From a bacterium C-53 (GTDB lineage: Bacteria; Bacillota; Clostridia; Lachnospirales; Lachnospiraceae), in contig RAZD01000012.1 of NCBI GenBank assembly GCA_003612525.1, forward strand, positions 38,570 through 102,569: a DNA stretch of 64,000 nt, in the 5' to 3' direction. Made by a program: the position numbers and the translations under genes. Below the pieces are notes generated by a model. The model was not told the origin of the DNA. It searched no databases and saw only the letters and a list, made by a program, of their open reading frames with translations. This document shows, one piece after another, positions 16,934 to 25,563 of this stretch (positions within the stretch are counted from its first letter, which is position 1; every line of letters begins with the position of its first letter).

Positions 16934-17794
16934 TCAAATCTTTTTTAAATGAATGCACAAGAGTTCCGCCCTGTTAAAAATGCGTACGTGAACCGTATGG
17001 TTCCCAATCCCGCGGCTTAAAATCATTGTCGTATTACCCATACGGTATTCTCCGCCGTCATATTTCGGAAACAATGTAAGCTGCGGAGAAATCAGACCGC
17101 CGATTCCCGGTATTACAATCATTCCACCATGCACATGGCCGGACAATACCAGATCTGCCCCCCATCCCGCATACGCTTCCATCTGATCAGGATTATGCGC
17201 AATCAATATATGAAACCGGTCTCTGTCAGACTTTCCGACAAGCCTGTCAATATGGGCGGCGCTTGCCGGATACAGCTTTACCTTCCTGAAATACTTCTTC
17301 TCCAGATTCAGCCCTGTAATCTTTATATTCGCATCGGGAATCTCGCATGTTTCATTATCCATCATGGAAAGTCCCGTTTCCTCCAGTGCATTGAAAAACT
17401 CTTCTCTCACTTTCTGATACTTATCCGGCTCCTGCACAAATTTTCTTTCATGATTTCCCATCCCGTAATAAAACGGAAATTCCTTCGAAAGCCGGGATAA
17501 AAAGCGGAGTGTTTCCCCTGTTCCCTTCGCATTTTCAGCTCCCTCAATCATATCACCCGCGCTTATGACCACGTCCGGCCGCATCTTTCGTATCTCGCGC
17601 ATAAGTTCTTCATTGTCCGTCCCGTATTTATAATTATGGAGATCTGCCAGTACAGCAACTGTTATATTTTTTGTAATCTTTCCCGTTTCTATTGTATATT
17701 CCGTCACCTTAAACCGGCGGTTCTCCCTGTGAAGCATCCACACAACAGTAACGGCTGCCAGAAGCAATATCCCCGCTGCCAGATACCAATTCAT
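16934..17794 (-). CDS. Membrane-anchored calcineurin-type metallophosphoesterase (YkuE-like)
   Basis: 286 residues. A single N-terminal hydrophobic helix (LAAGILLLAAVTVVWML) anchors an outward-facing phosphoesterase domain with the metal motifs VLADLHN, SAGDMIEG, GMGNHERK, LIAHNPD and SGHVHGG. YkuE-like enzymes hydrolyse phosphoesters or UDP-sugar lipids at the envelope; the substrate is unknown. I chose the ATG at 17794, which gives a normal signal-anchor, over an upstream frame reaching 17869 that would run into the structured leader R3. The ribosome site (GGGTAAG) is modest. Confidence 0.88.
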   Translation of the reverse strand: MNWYLAAGILLLAAVTVVWMLHRENRRFKVTEYTIETGKITKNITVAVLADLHNYKYGTDNEELMREIRKMRPDVVISAGDMIEGAENAKGTGETLRFLSRLSKEFPFYYGMGNHERKFVQEPDKYQKVREEFFNALEETGLSMMDNETCEIPDANIKITGLNLEKKYFRKVKLYPASAAHIDRLVGKSDRDRFHILIAHNPDQMEAYAGWGADLVLSGHVHGGMIVIPGIGGLISPQLTLFPKYDGGEYRMGNTTMILSRGIGNHTVHVRIFNRAELLCIHLKKI

Positions 17795-17815
17795 CTTTCT
17801 TACCCTGCCTTTCCG

Positions 17816-17898
17816 CAATATAAAGCATTCCTCTGTGCGAAACTTAGAGCTTCCTGACGTCCCGCCCAACGCAGGACGTCTTTCGAAGTTCTTCTCAC
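17816..17898 (-). promoter_or_regulatory. Structured leader R3 upstream of the metallophosphoesterase
   Basis: The minus strand repeats domain 1 of leader R2 almost exactly: GTGTGAGAAG, then GAACTTC/GAAGCTC, a GAAA internal loop, and GACGTCC/GGGACGTC. Several pairs are changed on both sides. Domain 2 is reduced to GAGGAATGC and domain 3 is absent. A TATAGT hexamer (17899-17904) directly precedes it, as in R2, but the -35 is weak. Confidence 0.5.
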
Positions 17899-17919
17899 AC
17901 TATAACATGAGCAGGCCGT

Positions 17920-18708
17920 TTATAAAAGCATTTTTCGCCCGACACGTTTTAGGTAATCCCCATAGACGGCTTTTTCCACATCTTCCGCATAGACAAGGTC
18001 CACACTTCCAATTCTTTCATTTCCGATCATATAGACCGCCTCACCTGCCTTCTGCCCTTTCTTTACAGGCGCTTCCCCTATCTCCTCCATGCGTATTTCC
18101 TTCACAACCGAAGAGAGATCTTCATTTTTCATAGACAGATAATGAAATGCATCTTCATATTGAACGGCGGCTGTCTCCTTAATACCGCCTCTGATATTTT
18201 TAAGCGGAAGCGTATCTTTGTTTTCATCCTCATAAAGACGGCAGAGCCCATAACCATAATTCAGTAGCGTGACTGCATCGTGAAACCGTACCTTCGGGTC
18301 CGGAGCTGCCATAATAACCGCAATCAGTTCAATTCCATCCTTTTCGGCAGTCGCGGACACACAATATTTTGCAAGCCCTGTAGAACCTGTCTTGAGTCCT
18401 GTAGCATATTCATATTGGCGAATCAGCTTATTTGTATTTGTAAGTCCGAATTCCGTACTCCCGCGCGCCGTTGTATGCGTGATATTTTCCATCCATATCG
18501 TCGAATAACCATGTATCTCAGGATATTTTGTGATCAGCTCCCGCGACATTAATGCCACATCATGCGCTGTCGTCACATGGCCGTCCGCGTCAAGCCCATT
18601 ACAGTTCTGGAAAAAAGTATGTTTCATTCCAAGCCCCTTTGCGCGCTCATTCATCCGATTCACAAATTCGGTCTCGCTCCCAGCTATATATTCCGCCATC
18701 GCCACACA
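17920..18708 (-). pseudogene. dacF: dacF, 3' part (interrupted D-Ala-D-Ala carboxypeptidase)
   Basis: About 262 residues: the C-terminal part of an S11 penicillin-binding protein starting directly after the SxN motif (VAMAEYIAGSE), with KTG in GLKTGSTG and a PBP5-type C-terminal beta domain. It has no start codon, ribosome site or signal peptide of its own. The missing N-terminal part is at 32035-32569. Joining the two at the shared TGTG gives 440 codons with no stop and restores S-A-N-D-A-C-V-A-M-A. The split is caused by the 13.3-kb insertion. In its present form neither half can be an active carboxypeptidase. Confidence 0.9.
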
Positions 18709-19426
18709 TGCTTCGTTTCATTTTGGGATGCAGACTCTTTGGCACTGCCTCCCTGAACCAGAAATAAATAGTCGGTTCACCGTCCATTCCAACCTCAATT
18801 TTCTCAATCAGCCCATTGACAAGCTCGCGGCTTAAGTTCCGGCCACGAATCTCATCAAGCAGTTTCCACGCTTCCACCTGTGCACACGGCTCCGACTCCT
18901 TCTGCGCACAAAACAGCGCCCTCTGATTCTCCAAAGCCATAATCTGTTCTTTATACTCTGCCTGATAGACACAAAAATCCTCCTCTGTGATCACCCCGTC
19001 AAGGAACTTTTCAAAGCATCCTCTCTTATACCGCATAAGGCTGTCAATTCGCCGCGCCAGCGCCTCCTGTGTCTGCTTTTCCTGCAGATTTTCATCCTGA
19101 TATTTCAGTGCAGACAATTCTGCCCTGTCTTTCTCCGTCAACTGACGCTCCACCGCTTTAGAAACCGCCAAAGATACCCGATCTTCAAGCTCTTCTTTTG
19201 TTATCTTATGACTCCTGCAAAACTGCCTCCCCTGTCTCTTATATGTCCTGCACACAAAACCTGAGAAGTTCCCTCCTGTGTAATGTCTCGCCATCGGCTT
19301 TTTACAGTCCGCACAGAACAGTTTTCCTGAAAAGAGGCCCTCTTCTTCACAGACATTTAGCTTCCGTGTTCTTATCTTCTGACGCTTCTGCACCATATTC
19401 CAGGTCTCAATATCGATGACTGGCTC
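18647..19426 (-). pseudogene. Large serine recombinase of the outer element, 3' part
   Basis: About 259 residues: the zinc-ribbon domain (FSGKLFCADCKKPM...FVCRTYKRQGRQFCRSH), a long coiled coil and the C-terminal domain. It lacks the catalytic resolvase domain and begins in the middle of the recombinase domain (EPVIDIETW). The missing N-terminal 290 residues are at 29501-30370. Joining them at a GA dinucleotide gives N-T-H-E-P-V-I-D, the usual sequence at this place in the family, and a 549-residue enzyme. The last about 20 codons read across the attachment site into dacF in another frame, so the C-terminus differs between integrated and excised forms. Confidence 0.88.
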
Positions 19427-19495
19427 CAGAGGATTCCTAAATAGCATACAATTTGATTTTTCATTCCACTTTTTGATTTTTTACTGTCACTGCCT

Positions 19496-20434
19496 TCATC
19501 CCATCAAGGATGTATCCTCAGAAAATCCGTTTTCCAGATACCTTCTGCGGATTCCTTCCGCAAATTCCAGTATGTCCTTTCGAAATTTTACAGGCTCCAA
19601 AAGCTCCGCTCCTTCTCCAAATGAAGCAATCCAGCTGATCATTTTCGACTTGTCCGTAAATCCAAAGGAAAATAGCAGAGTACCGTCCGGCTGTTCCTGG
19701 AAGCTGTCAAGTCCATACTCTTCCACAAGACGCCATCGAAAGGACGGGTGAATCCGTGCTTTTACCTGAAAACGGTGCGGAAATACCCGTTGGGGCGATA
19801 AATCCGGCATCGGCACAGGCCGCCTCTCAAAGCCTTCCTCCGTTTCCAGGTCAGCCATACGATTCAGTTTAAAAAGCCGGAAATCTTTTCTGTCACCACA
19901 CCATCCCCACACATACCAGCTTGACCATTGAAAAATCAGGTCATACGGTTCTATCTTCCTCTCCGACTCACCCCCTGGGGCATAGTAAGTAAACGAAAGC
20001 TCTTTCTCAGAAAGAATCGCCTCATAAATCCGTTCAATCTTAGGGGACAGGGAATCATGATACCAGGAAGAGAGATCGATCAGAATATGCGGATCGCCAG
20101 GAAGAATCCCCGATGCCCCCACCGACAGCTTTTCCATAAGCTGAACATAACGATTTGTGCCGCTGACACTGTCAAGACTTCGAAGACCGGCAAGAATCGC
20201 CTGCATGTCCGAGGTGCTAAGCAGTGTGCGGTCGATCTTGTATCCCTCCATAATGGAAATACCCCCACCACGCCCCTGTGTTGTGACAAGCGGAATCCCC
20301 GCCATACATAACGTCTCGACATCCCTGTTGATCGTACGTATGGATACCTCAAACTTCTTCGCAAGCTCAGGCGCCGTCACCTTGTCCTTTTGTAAAAGTA
20401 TCGAAAGAATGCCGATCATACGGTCCAGTTTCAT
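19496..20434 (-). CDS. YafY-type WYL-domain transcriptional regulator
   Basis: 312 residues. An N-terminal winged helix-turn-helix (MIGILSILLQKDKVTAPELA, VSIRTINRDVETLCMAGIPL) is followed by GRGGGISI, a WYL domain (FTYYAPGGESERKIEPYDLIFQ, WYVWGWCGDRKDFRLFKLNRM) and the WCX C-terminal part. WYL regulators sense small ligands or nucleic acid and often control mobile elements or defence genes. The start at 20434 follows GAGGAGG by nine bases; a longer frame to 20485 lacks one. It is the first gene at the left end of the inner element and is divergent from the S11 carboxypeptidase, with which it shares a 220-bp intergenic region. Confidence 0.92.
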   Translation of the reverse strand: MKLDRMIGILSILLQKDKVTAPELAKKFEVSIRTINRDVETLCMAGIPLVTTQGRGGGISIMEGYKIDRTLLSTSDMQAILAGLRSLDSVSGTNRYVQLMEKLSVGASGILPGDPHILIDLSSWYHDSLSPKIERIYEAILSEKELSFTYYAPGGESERKIEPYDLIFQWSSWYVWGWCGDRKDFRLFKLNRMADLETEEGFERRPVPMPDLSPQRVFPHRFQVKARIHPSFRWRLVEEYGLDSFQEQPDGTLLFSFGFTDKSKMISWIASFGEGAELLEPVKFRKDILEFAEGIRRRYLENGFSEDTSLMG

Positions 20435-20505
20435 TTGAATTTCCTCCTCAAAAACTGTTACATTCCAAAAATAATTTCTGTACACATCGATTCCATTTTA
20501 CAATA

Positions 20506-20523
20506 ATGACATATTTCTGTCAT
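20506..20523. promoter_or_regulatory. Inverted repeat, candidate WYL-regulator operator
   Basis: ATGACA, a 6-nt spacer, TGTCAT: a perfect 6-bp dyad in the middle of the divergent region between the WYL regulator and the S11 carboxypeptidase. Autoregulation is a plausible inference. Confidence 0.4.
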
Positions 20524-20577
20524 GTTTATTTCAGAAAATTCATCGTTCTATCCGCCGAATCACACATAAACAGAAGA

Positions 20578-20607
20578 TTGACATACAAACCGGAATAATT
20601 CTATAAT
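20578..20607 (+). promoter_or_regulatory. Consensus sigma-A promoter of the S11 carboxypeptidase
   Basis: TTGACA (20578-20583), an 18-nt spacer, TATAAT (20602-20607). Both hexamers are perfect. The start codon follows about 47 nt later with GAGAGG before it. Confidence 0.8.
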
Positions 20608-20654
20608 AAATGTGGCTACCATCTTCACAGATTCCGGATACAGAGAGGAAATAA

Positions 20655-21803
20655 ATGGAAAAACAGACACATGACGATGATACGGCGCGCCAGCTTCGCC
20701 GGATACACAGAAGAGAGGAAATGAAACGAAGAAAACAGCGTCAGGCGTTATTCCGGCAGTTCTGCATGGCAGGAATTCTGATTCTGATCGCTGTCATCAT
20801 TACATTCGTTTTTATGAACAAAAGAGAAAAAGACGAAACATCCGGATCACAACATACCACCACCGCCGACCGGATTCCCTCATCAAACACAATCTCCGTA
20901 AGTCAGGCAGATATCAGTCTGAATCCCGAACAGGAAATATCAGAAAACGCCCTGGAAGATGACACGCCTGTTGAAGAAGAGCCGCCTTTCTATCAATATA
21001 CACTCACTGACGATACTCTGGCATTAACAGATGAAATAACCAGCAGTTATTGTGTTTTTGTTGATTTAAACCGTAAGACAATTTTAGCGGGAAAAAGGGA
21101 AAAAGAAAGGATGATTCCGGCTTCCATGACAAAGGTGCTGACACTTCTTGTTGCAGTGGAACATATGAGCAGTCTCGACGGCAGCTTTACAATCACAAGA
21201 GAAATCACCGACTACTGCTATGAAAATGACTGCAGCGCCGCCGGCTTTGAAAAAGAAGAAACGGTGTCCGTCAAAGATCTTTTGTATGGCACCATACTGC
21301 CTTCCGGTGCAGACGCAGCGCTGGGACTTGCTTTCTACACAGCCGGCTCTCAGGAAGCTTTCGTTGAATTGATGAATGAGAAGCTTGAAGAACTGGGCCT
21401 GTCAGAGACATCCCATTTCACAAACTGTGTAGGTATTTTTGATGATAACCATTACTCCACCGCCTATGATATGGCTGTTATCATGAATGCCGCCATCAAT
21501 AATGAAATCTGCCGTGAAGTGCTTTGCGCCCATACATATAAGACCTCTCTGACCGAACAGCATCCCGAAGGAATCCTTCTGTCCAACTGGTTCTTACGAC
21601 GCATTGAGGATAAAGACACCAAAGCGGAAGTCATCTGCGGCAAAACAGGTTATGTAATACAATCAGGCAGCTGTGCAGTCAGTTATGGAGCAGACAATAC
21701 CGGAACCGAATATATCTGCGTTACCGCTGACGGAAGCAGTCAGTGGACCTGCATCAATGACCATGCAGGCCTGTATAAACGTTTCTCAGATCCGGGCGAA
21801 TAG
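20655..21803 (+). CDS. S11-family D-Ala-D-Ala carboxypeptidase-like protein with altered SxN motif
   Basis: 382 residues. A basic cytoplasmic N-terminus (about 35 residues) leads to one transmembrane helix, an acidic Ser/Glu-rich linker (residues 60-115), then an S11 penicillin-binding domain: the SxxK serine in ASMTK, the second motif as S-G-A in LPSGADAALG where S-x-N is usual, and KTG in CGKTGYV. It would trim D-alanine from peptidoglycan stems outside the membrane if active. It lacks the PBP5 C-terminal beta domain and lies alone on the plus strand inside an element that interrupts another S11 gene. Its stop overlaps the convergent recombinase stop by 18 bp. Confidence 0.85.
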   Translation: MEKQTHDDDTARQLRRIHRREEMKRRKQRQALFRQFCMAGILILIAVIITFVFMNKREKDETSGSQHTTTADRIPSSNTISVSQADISLNPEQEISENALEDDTPVEEEPPFYQYTLTDDTLALTDEITSSYCVFVDLNRKTILAGKREKERMIPASMTKVLTLLVAVEHMSSLDGSFTITREITDYCYENDCSAAGFEKEETVSVKDLLYGTILPSGADAALGLAFYTAGSQEAFVELMNEKLEELGLSETSHFTNCVGIFDDNHYSTAYDMAVIMNAAINNEICREVLCAHTYKTSLTEQHPEGILLSNWFLRRIEDKDTKAEVICGKTGYVIQSGSCAVSYGADNTGTEYICVTADGSSQWTCINDHAGLYKRFSDPGE

Positions 21804-23168
21804 GATACTTCCGTCACGAAACAGGACACGAATGTCTTCTTTGCTGTAAACGGTTATGCATTCCACCAAAGAATGTAATAAGTCGGCGCTGATCTCCGTG
21901 AGCCGTACCCCAATATCCCATTCTTTCAATAATTTATTTACAGCCTCTTCCTGTTTCCCGGAAATACCGCTGTCTGAAACCACGCCTCTGATCACTTCCA
22001 AATCGACAGCGCTCCTCTTTTCAATCAGAGCGCTGACCGCATCGAGAACGGCTTCTGTGATTTCCGCTTCTGTAAGATGCGGTGTAGTACATTTGCATTC
22101 CCCGTCAAATTTACGGCCGCATTGCCAGACTGTTTTTCGATACTTATCGTTTGAATGCCACACCTTCGGGCCGTAGAAGTTCCCACAATCCCCGCACCGG
22201 ACTTTGCCGGAAAAAAGATTGCGCCCACTGCTTCTCCCCTTACGATGCGTCCTGATCTGCTCCTGCACTCTGTCGAAAATTTCCGGTTCTATAATGGCTT
22301 CATGGCATCCCTTCACATAATACTGTGTCACTTCCCCTTCATTCACCTTTTTCTTCTTGGAAAGAAAATCAACCGTATATCGTTTCTGTAACAATGCATC
22401 CCCTTTATATTTTTCATTCGTAAGGATGCTCCTGACCGTCCCGAAACTCCATACGCGTTTGCCTGCTGGCGTCGGCACACCCTCTTCTGTCAGAATCTTT
22501 GCAATCGCATAAGGCGTCCTCCCCTGCAGGAACAAACCGTAAATTCTGCGCACAATACGCGCCTGATTCTCATTGATTACGAACCTGCCATCCTCACCGC
22601 GTTCATAACCAAGAAAGCTTGAAAACGCCACACTGAATTTCCCATCAGCAAATCTTTTCCGCTGCCCCCATGTGCAGTTCTCGGAAATGCTCCGACTCTC
22701 TTCCTGCGCAATCGATGACATGATTGTAAGAAGAAGTTCTCCCTTCCCGTCAAATGTCCAGATATTCTCCTTTTCAAAATAAACTTCGACACGATTCTCT
22801 TTGAGCTTTCTGATTGTTGTGAGACTGTCCACCGTATTACGTGCAAACCTTGAAACAGATTTTGTCACAATCAAGTCAATGCGGCCGGAAAGAGCATCTG
22901 ATATCATACGGTTGAAACCTTCTCTCCCTTTTGTACTGCATCCGGTGATTCCTTCATCTGCATATACGGAAACAAATTCCCAGTCAGCGCGGTTTTGAAT
23001 ATATGAGGTATAATAATCCACCTGTGCTTCATAACTGGTCTGCTGCTCCTCATGATCGGTAGATACACGGGCATACGCCGCTACTCTTCGCCTTGCCGCC
23101 CCGCTGTCCGGTTGTTCGCTAAGACGGCCTTTCACCGCCGGTATAACTGTCACACACCTGTCCGTCAT
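21786..23168 (-). CDS. Large serine recombinase of the inner element
   Basis: 460 residues and apparently complete. The resolvase domain holds the catalytic serine in VAAYARVST, plus YADEGITG, the KSVSRFARN arginine cluster and a GELLLTIMSSIAQEES helix. Next come a recombinase domain (FLGYERGEDGRFVI, GVPTPAGKRVWS), a zinc ribbon (VRCGDCGNFYG...WQCGRKFDGECKC) and a short C-terminal coiled coil. The leader VTVIPAVKG is typical of one of the two or three recombinases that come together with SHOCT and HTH/zinc-ribbon small proteins in Lachnospiraceae elements. GGAGG precedes the ATG. It is the best candidate for mobilising the inner element. Confidence 0.92.
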   Translation of the reverse strand: MTDRCVTVIPAVKGRLSEQPDSGAARRRVAAYARVSTDHEEQQTSYEAQVDYYTSYIQNRADWEFVSVYADEGITGCSTKGREGFNRMISDALSGRIDLIVTKSVSRFARNTVDSLTTIRKLKENRVEVYFEKENIWTFDGKGELLLTIMSSIAQEESRSISENCTWGQRKRFADGKFSVAFSSFLGYERGEDGRFVINENQARIVRRIYGLFLQGRTPYAIAKILTEEGVPTPAGKRVWSFGTVRSILTNEKYKGDALLQKRYTVDFLSKKKKVNEGEVTQYYVKGCHEAIIEPEIFDRVQEQIRTHRKGRSSGRNLFSGKVRCGDCGNFYGPKVWHSNDKYRKTVWQCGRKFDGECKCTTPHLTEAEITEAVLDAVSALIEKRSAVDLEVIRGVVSDSGISGKQEEAVNKLLKEWDIGVRLTEISADLLHSLVECITVYSKEDIRVLFRDGSILFARI

Positions 23169-23288
23169 AAAAGCACCTCCATATGGTCAAAGGCAATCCC
23201 TCAGAACCTATACTATTTTATGAACCGGCTGCTTGTCATTATTCCGAACCACGATTCATCGCAAAACATTTCGGCAGGAATCCGGCCA

Positions 23289-25499
23289 TCATCTTTTATG
23301 AATCGCCCGTTCCACACTCCGGTAAACCCAGAGCGCACGCTCCACATCTTCATGGCGCTCCGCCTTCTCTGGCCCGTAAGAAGCGGCGCTCACGGATTCC
23401 ATAAATTCGAAAACTTCCGTTTCCAGAAGTTCCGGCGAAAGATCTGCAACCCGCTTCACAAAATCCGGTTCTGACCCGTCCATATCCGAAAGCCTTCCGC
23501 AATCATGCAGCAATTTCAAAAGCCGGGCAAAAATCATACGGCTGGTCATTTCTTCCATCTTTCTTCGCTTTCGAAGCTTCCAGTAATCGAAAAAGAACGG
23601 CAGCAATACTATGGAATATCCCAAACACACCCCAAAAATTAAAACTGCATCCCTGTATGTCTGAAAACAGATCGTGAATTTCGCAAACCATCCAATCGGC
23701 TCATTTTCCACACCCGTATATAGTCTTCCATCTCCCGTCTCATCACTGTCTCTGTTTTTTTCGCGGTTCTCCCCCTCATCTCTAAAATGCCCTTCCCATC
23801 CTGCACTTTCCTTTCGTGGATAGGAAACGGATGCATTTGCGCCAGAGGACGGTGTCATCTCAACAGGCATCCATCCATATTCCGGCTGAAAGATTTCCAC
23901 CCATGCATGTGCCTGCCCATCCGTAACGTTCGCATGAAAGCTTCCGTCCTCTCTCATCGAAAACGCCGAAGGCTGCACCATGTATCCGGACACATAGCGT
24001 GCCGGAATGCCGTACAGACGATACAAGAGCGTCGCCGCAGTAGCAAAATGCACACAATATCCGCTTTTTCTTTCAAACAGAAAGTATTCCGCGATATCCT
24101 TATTCATCGGAGCCCATCCCGGCGTCAGTGTATAGGAAGCATTGCTGTGAAGCGTAGAACGTATAAATGCGGTAATCTCTTCTTCATCCGCAAGCGGATG
24201 CTCCTCAACCAGTTTTTGAAATCCCGGCAAAAGCCCGGTGGGAACCTGCGTATACACAGACTGTGCCTCCTCCATATATGCAGCCTGAATCTCATAATAC
24301 CAGTTTCCCGGTTCCTCAAAATTCTCTTCCAGATGTTCCCAGTCAATGTACATGTCTTTTTGTTCAAAATAAAGGTATGTATATCCGTCTTCCCTGCCTG
24401 CCGCCCTGGAATTCAACGGATTAAAGTATGCGCTCTGCCCCCATCCGCGGCTCTTCCTCCTGTAATATGGCGCATAGACGGTCTTATAGTCCCCATCCAT
24501 ATGACGAATAGTCAGTGTAATCGGCTCCGCTTCTTCTCCTGTCGCCCTGTTCTGATTCAAGACAAAATACATAGATTCGTAAAGGCCTCCGATCATATAT
24601 CCCCACTGCTGCCAGTCAAGCGTTTCCTCCATCCGTTCAAACAAATCCCCGTCATCGGAGCCGTCCCATGTTCCCCCGGCATAGTCTCCTCCCGTAAAAC
24701 CGCTCAGATATAATGTTTCCGAAGGCTTTGACGATGCGGAAAGCTCCAGGTGCAACGTATTGGTATGATAATTATTCCCCCGGCTTACCATGCCTTCCCT
24801 GCCGCTCTTATCTTCCCCTCCTGACAATCTCTGCACCGTGCGGTAAACAAACCCTTCTATGTGAAATGCCGCTGCATACAATTCATGTGAATAACAGGAA
24901 ACGGCAATCTCCGCCAGCGCAAAGAATACTGCCAGCAGCACCGCCGCATCACGCCTGCTTTTTCCAGAAGCGCAGAATCCCAGCTGAAAGAAAAGGATGA
25001 AAAATAAATTTCCTGGCGAAATCTTAATATTCAAAATCGGAGAAGCAAGAAGAAGCAATGTGACAAACAGATAGCATATAAGATGAATGCCCGCGACGCA
25101 CTCAAAGAAAAAAAGCGTCAGAGACAGCAAGACCATAAACAGAAGAACAATCCCCGTCACCGGCACTGCCTCAAGTCTCTCCCTCCCCCTCAGACAGTCT
25201 GAAATATACAAAAGCTGTGTTCGGAAACCGCCACGCAGCAAAAACGCCGACAACAGACAGCAAAGCGCCGACAGTACGACGCCTGCCCGGAAAATCTTAC
25301 GCCTGCGTGTCCGGAAATACCACAACCCTGTATTGAAAAAAGCCGCTGCCAGATAAACCCCTCCGGAATACCGTATCCCCTCAACCGACCGTAAAAGAAA
25401 CAGAAAACCGTACACACCTGACAGAAAAAAGAGAAAAGAAAAAAAGCCGCATTTTTCCTGCTTTGTGGAATCATCCACCCTGATTTCAATGCGGTTCAT
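23289..25499 (-). CDS. Membrane transglutaminase-like protein (TgpA type)
   Basis: 736 residues. The N-terminal region has about six hydrophobic segments (residues 18-215). An extracytoplasmic transglutaminase-like domain follows with the catalytic triad in SGYCVHFA (Cys), QAHAWVEIF (His) and MPVEMTP (acidic/Asp position taken by Glu-Met-Thr-Pro). A transmembrane helix near residue 635 and a cytoplasmic C-terminal tail end the protein. It is the third member of a MoxR-DUF58-transglutaminase operon, a widespread trio whose biochemical function is unsettled. The start has AAAGGGG upstream. It lies within the inner element. Confidence 0.9.
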   Translation of the reverse strand: MNRIEIRVDDSTKQEKCGFFSFLFFLSGVYGFLFLLRSVEGIRYSGGVYLAAAFFNTGLWYFRTRRRKIFRAGVVLSALCCLLSAFLLRGGFRTQLLYISDCLRGRERLEAVPVTGIVLLFMVLLSLTLFFFECVAGIHLICYLFVTLLLLASPILNIKISPGNLFFILFFQLGFCASGKSRRDAAVLLAVFFALAEIAVSCYSHELYAAAFHIEGFVYRTVQRLSGGEDKSGREGMVSRGNNYHTNTLHLELSASSKPSETLYLSGFTGGDYAGGTWDGSDDGDLFERMEETLDWQQWGYMIGGLYESMYFVLNQNRATGEEAEPITLTIRHMDGDYKTVYAPYYRRKSRGWGQSAYFNPLNSRAAGREDGYTYLYFEQKDMYIDWEHLEENFEEPGNWYYEIQAAYMEEAQSVYTQVPTGLLPGFQKLVEEHPLADEEEITAFIRSTLHSNASYTLTPGWAPMNKDIAEYFLFERKSGYCVHFATAATLLYRLYGIPARYVSGYMVQPSAFSMREDGSFHANVTDGQAHAWVEIFQPEYGWMPVEMTPSSGANASVSYPRKESAGWEGHFRDEGENREKNRDSDETGDGRLYTGVENEPIGWFAKFTICFQTYRDAVLIFGVCLGYSIVLLPFFFDYWKLRKRRKMEEMTSRMIFARLLKLLHDCGRLSDMDGSEPDFVKRVADLSPELLETEVFEFMESVSAASYGPEKAERHEDVERALWVYRSVERAIHKR

Positions 25500-25563
25500 C
25501 GTCTTTCGCCCCTTTCATACACGAACCTTAATACGGTCTGAAAAAACACTCGGAAACTCCTGT

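Noticed and set aside
23183..23474. Small plus-strand frames upstream of the inner recombinase
   Set aside because: No ribosome site and no conserved features; they overlap the transglutaminase 3' end in antisense.
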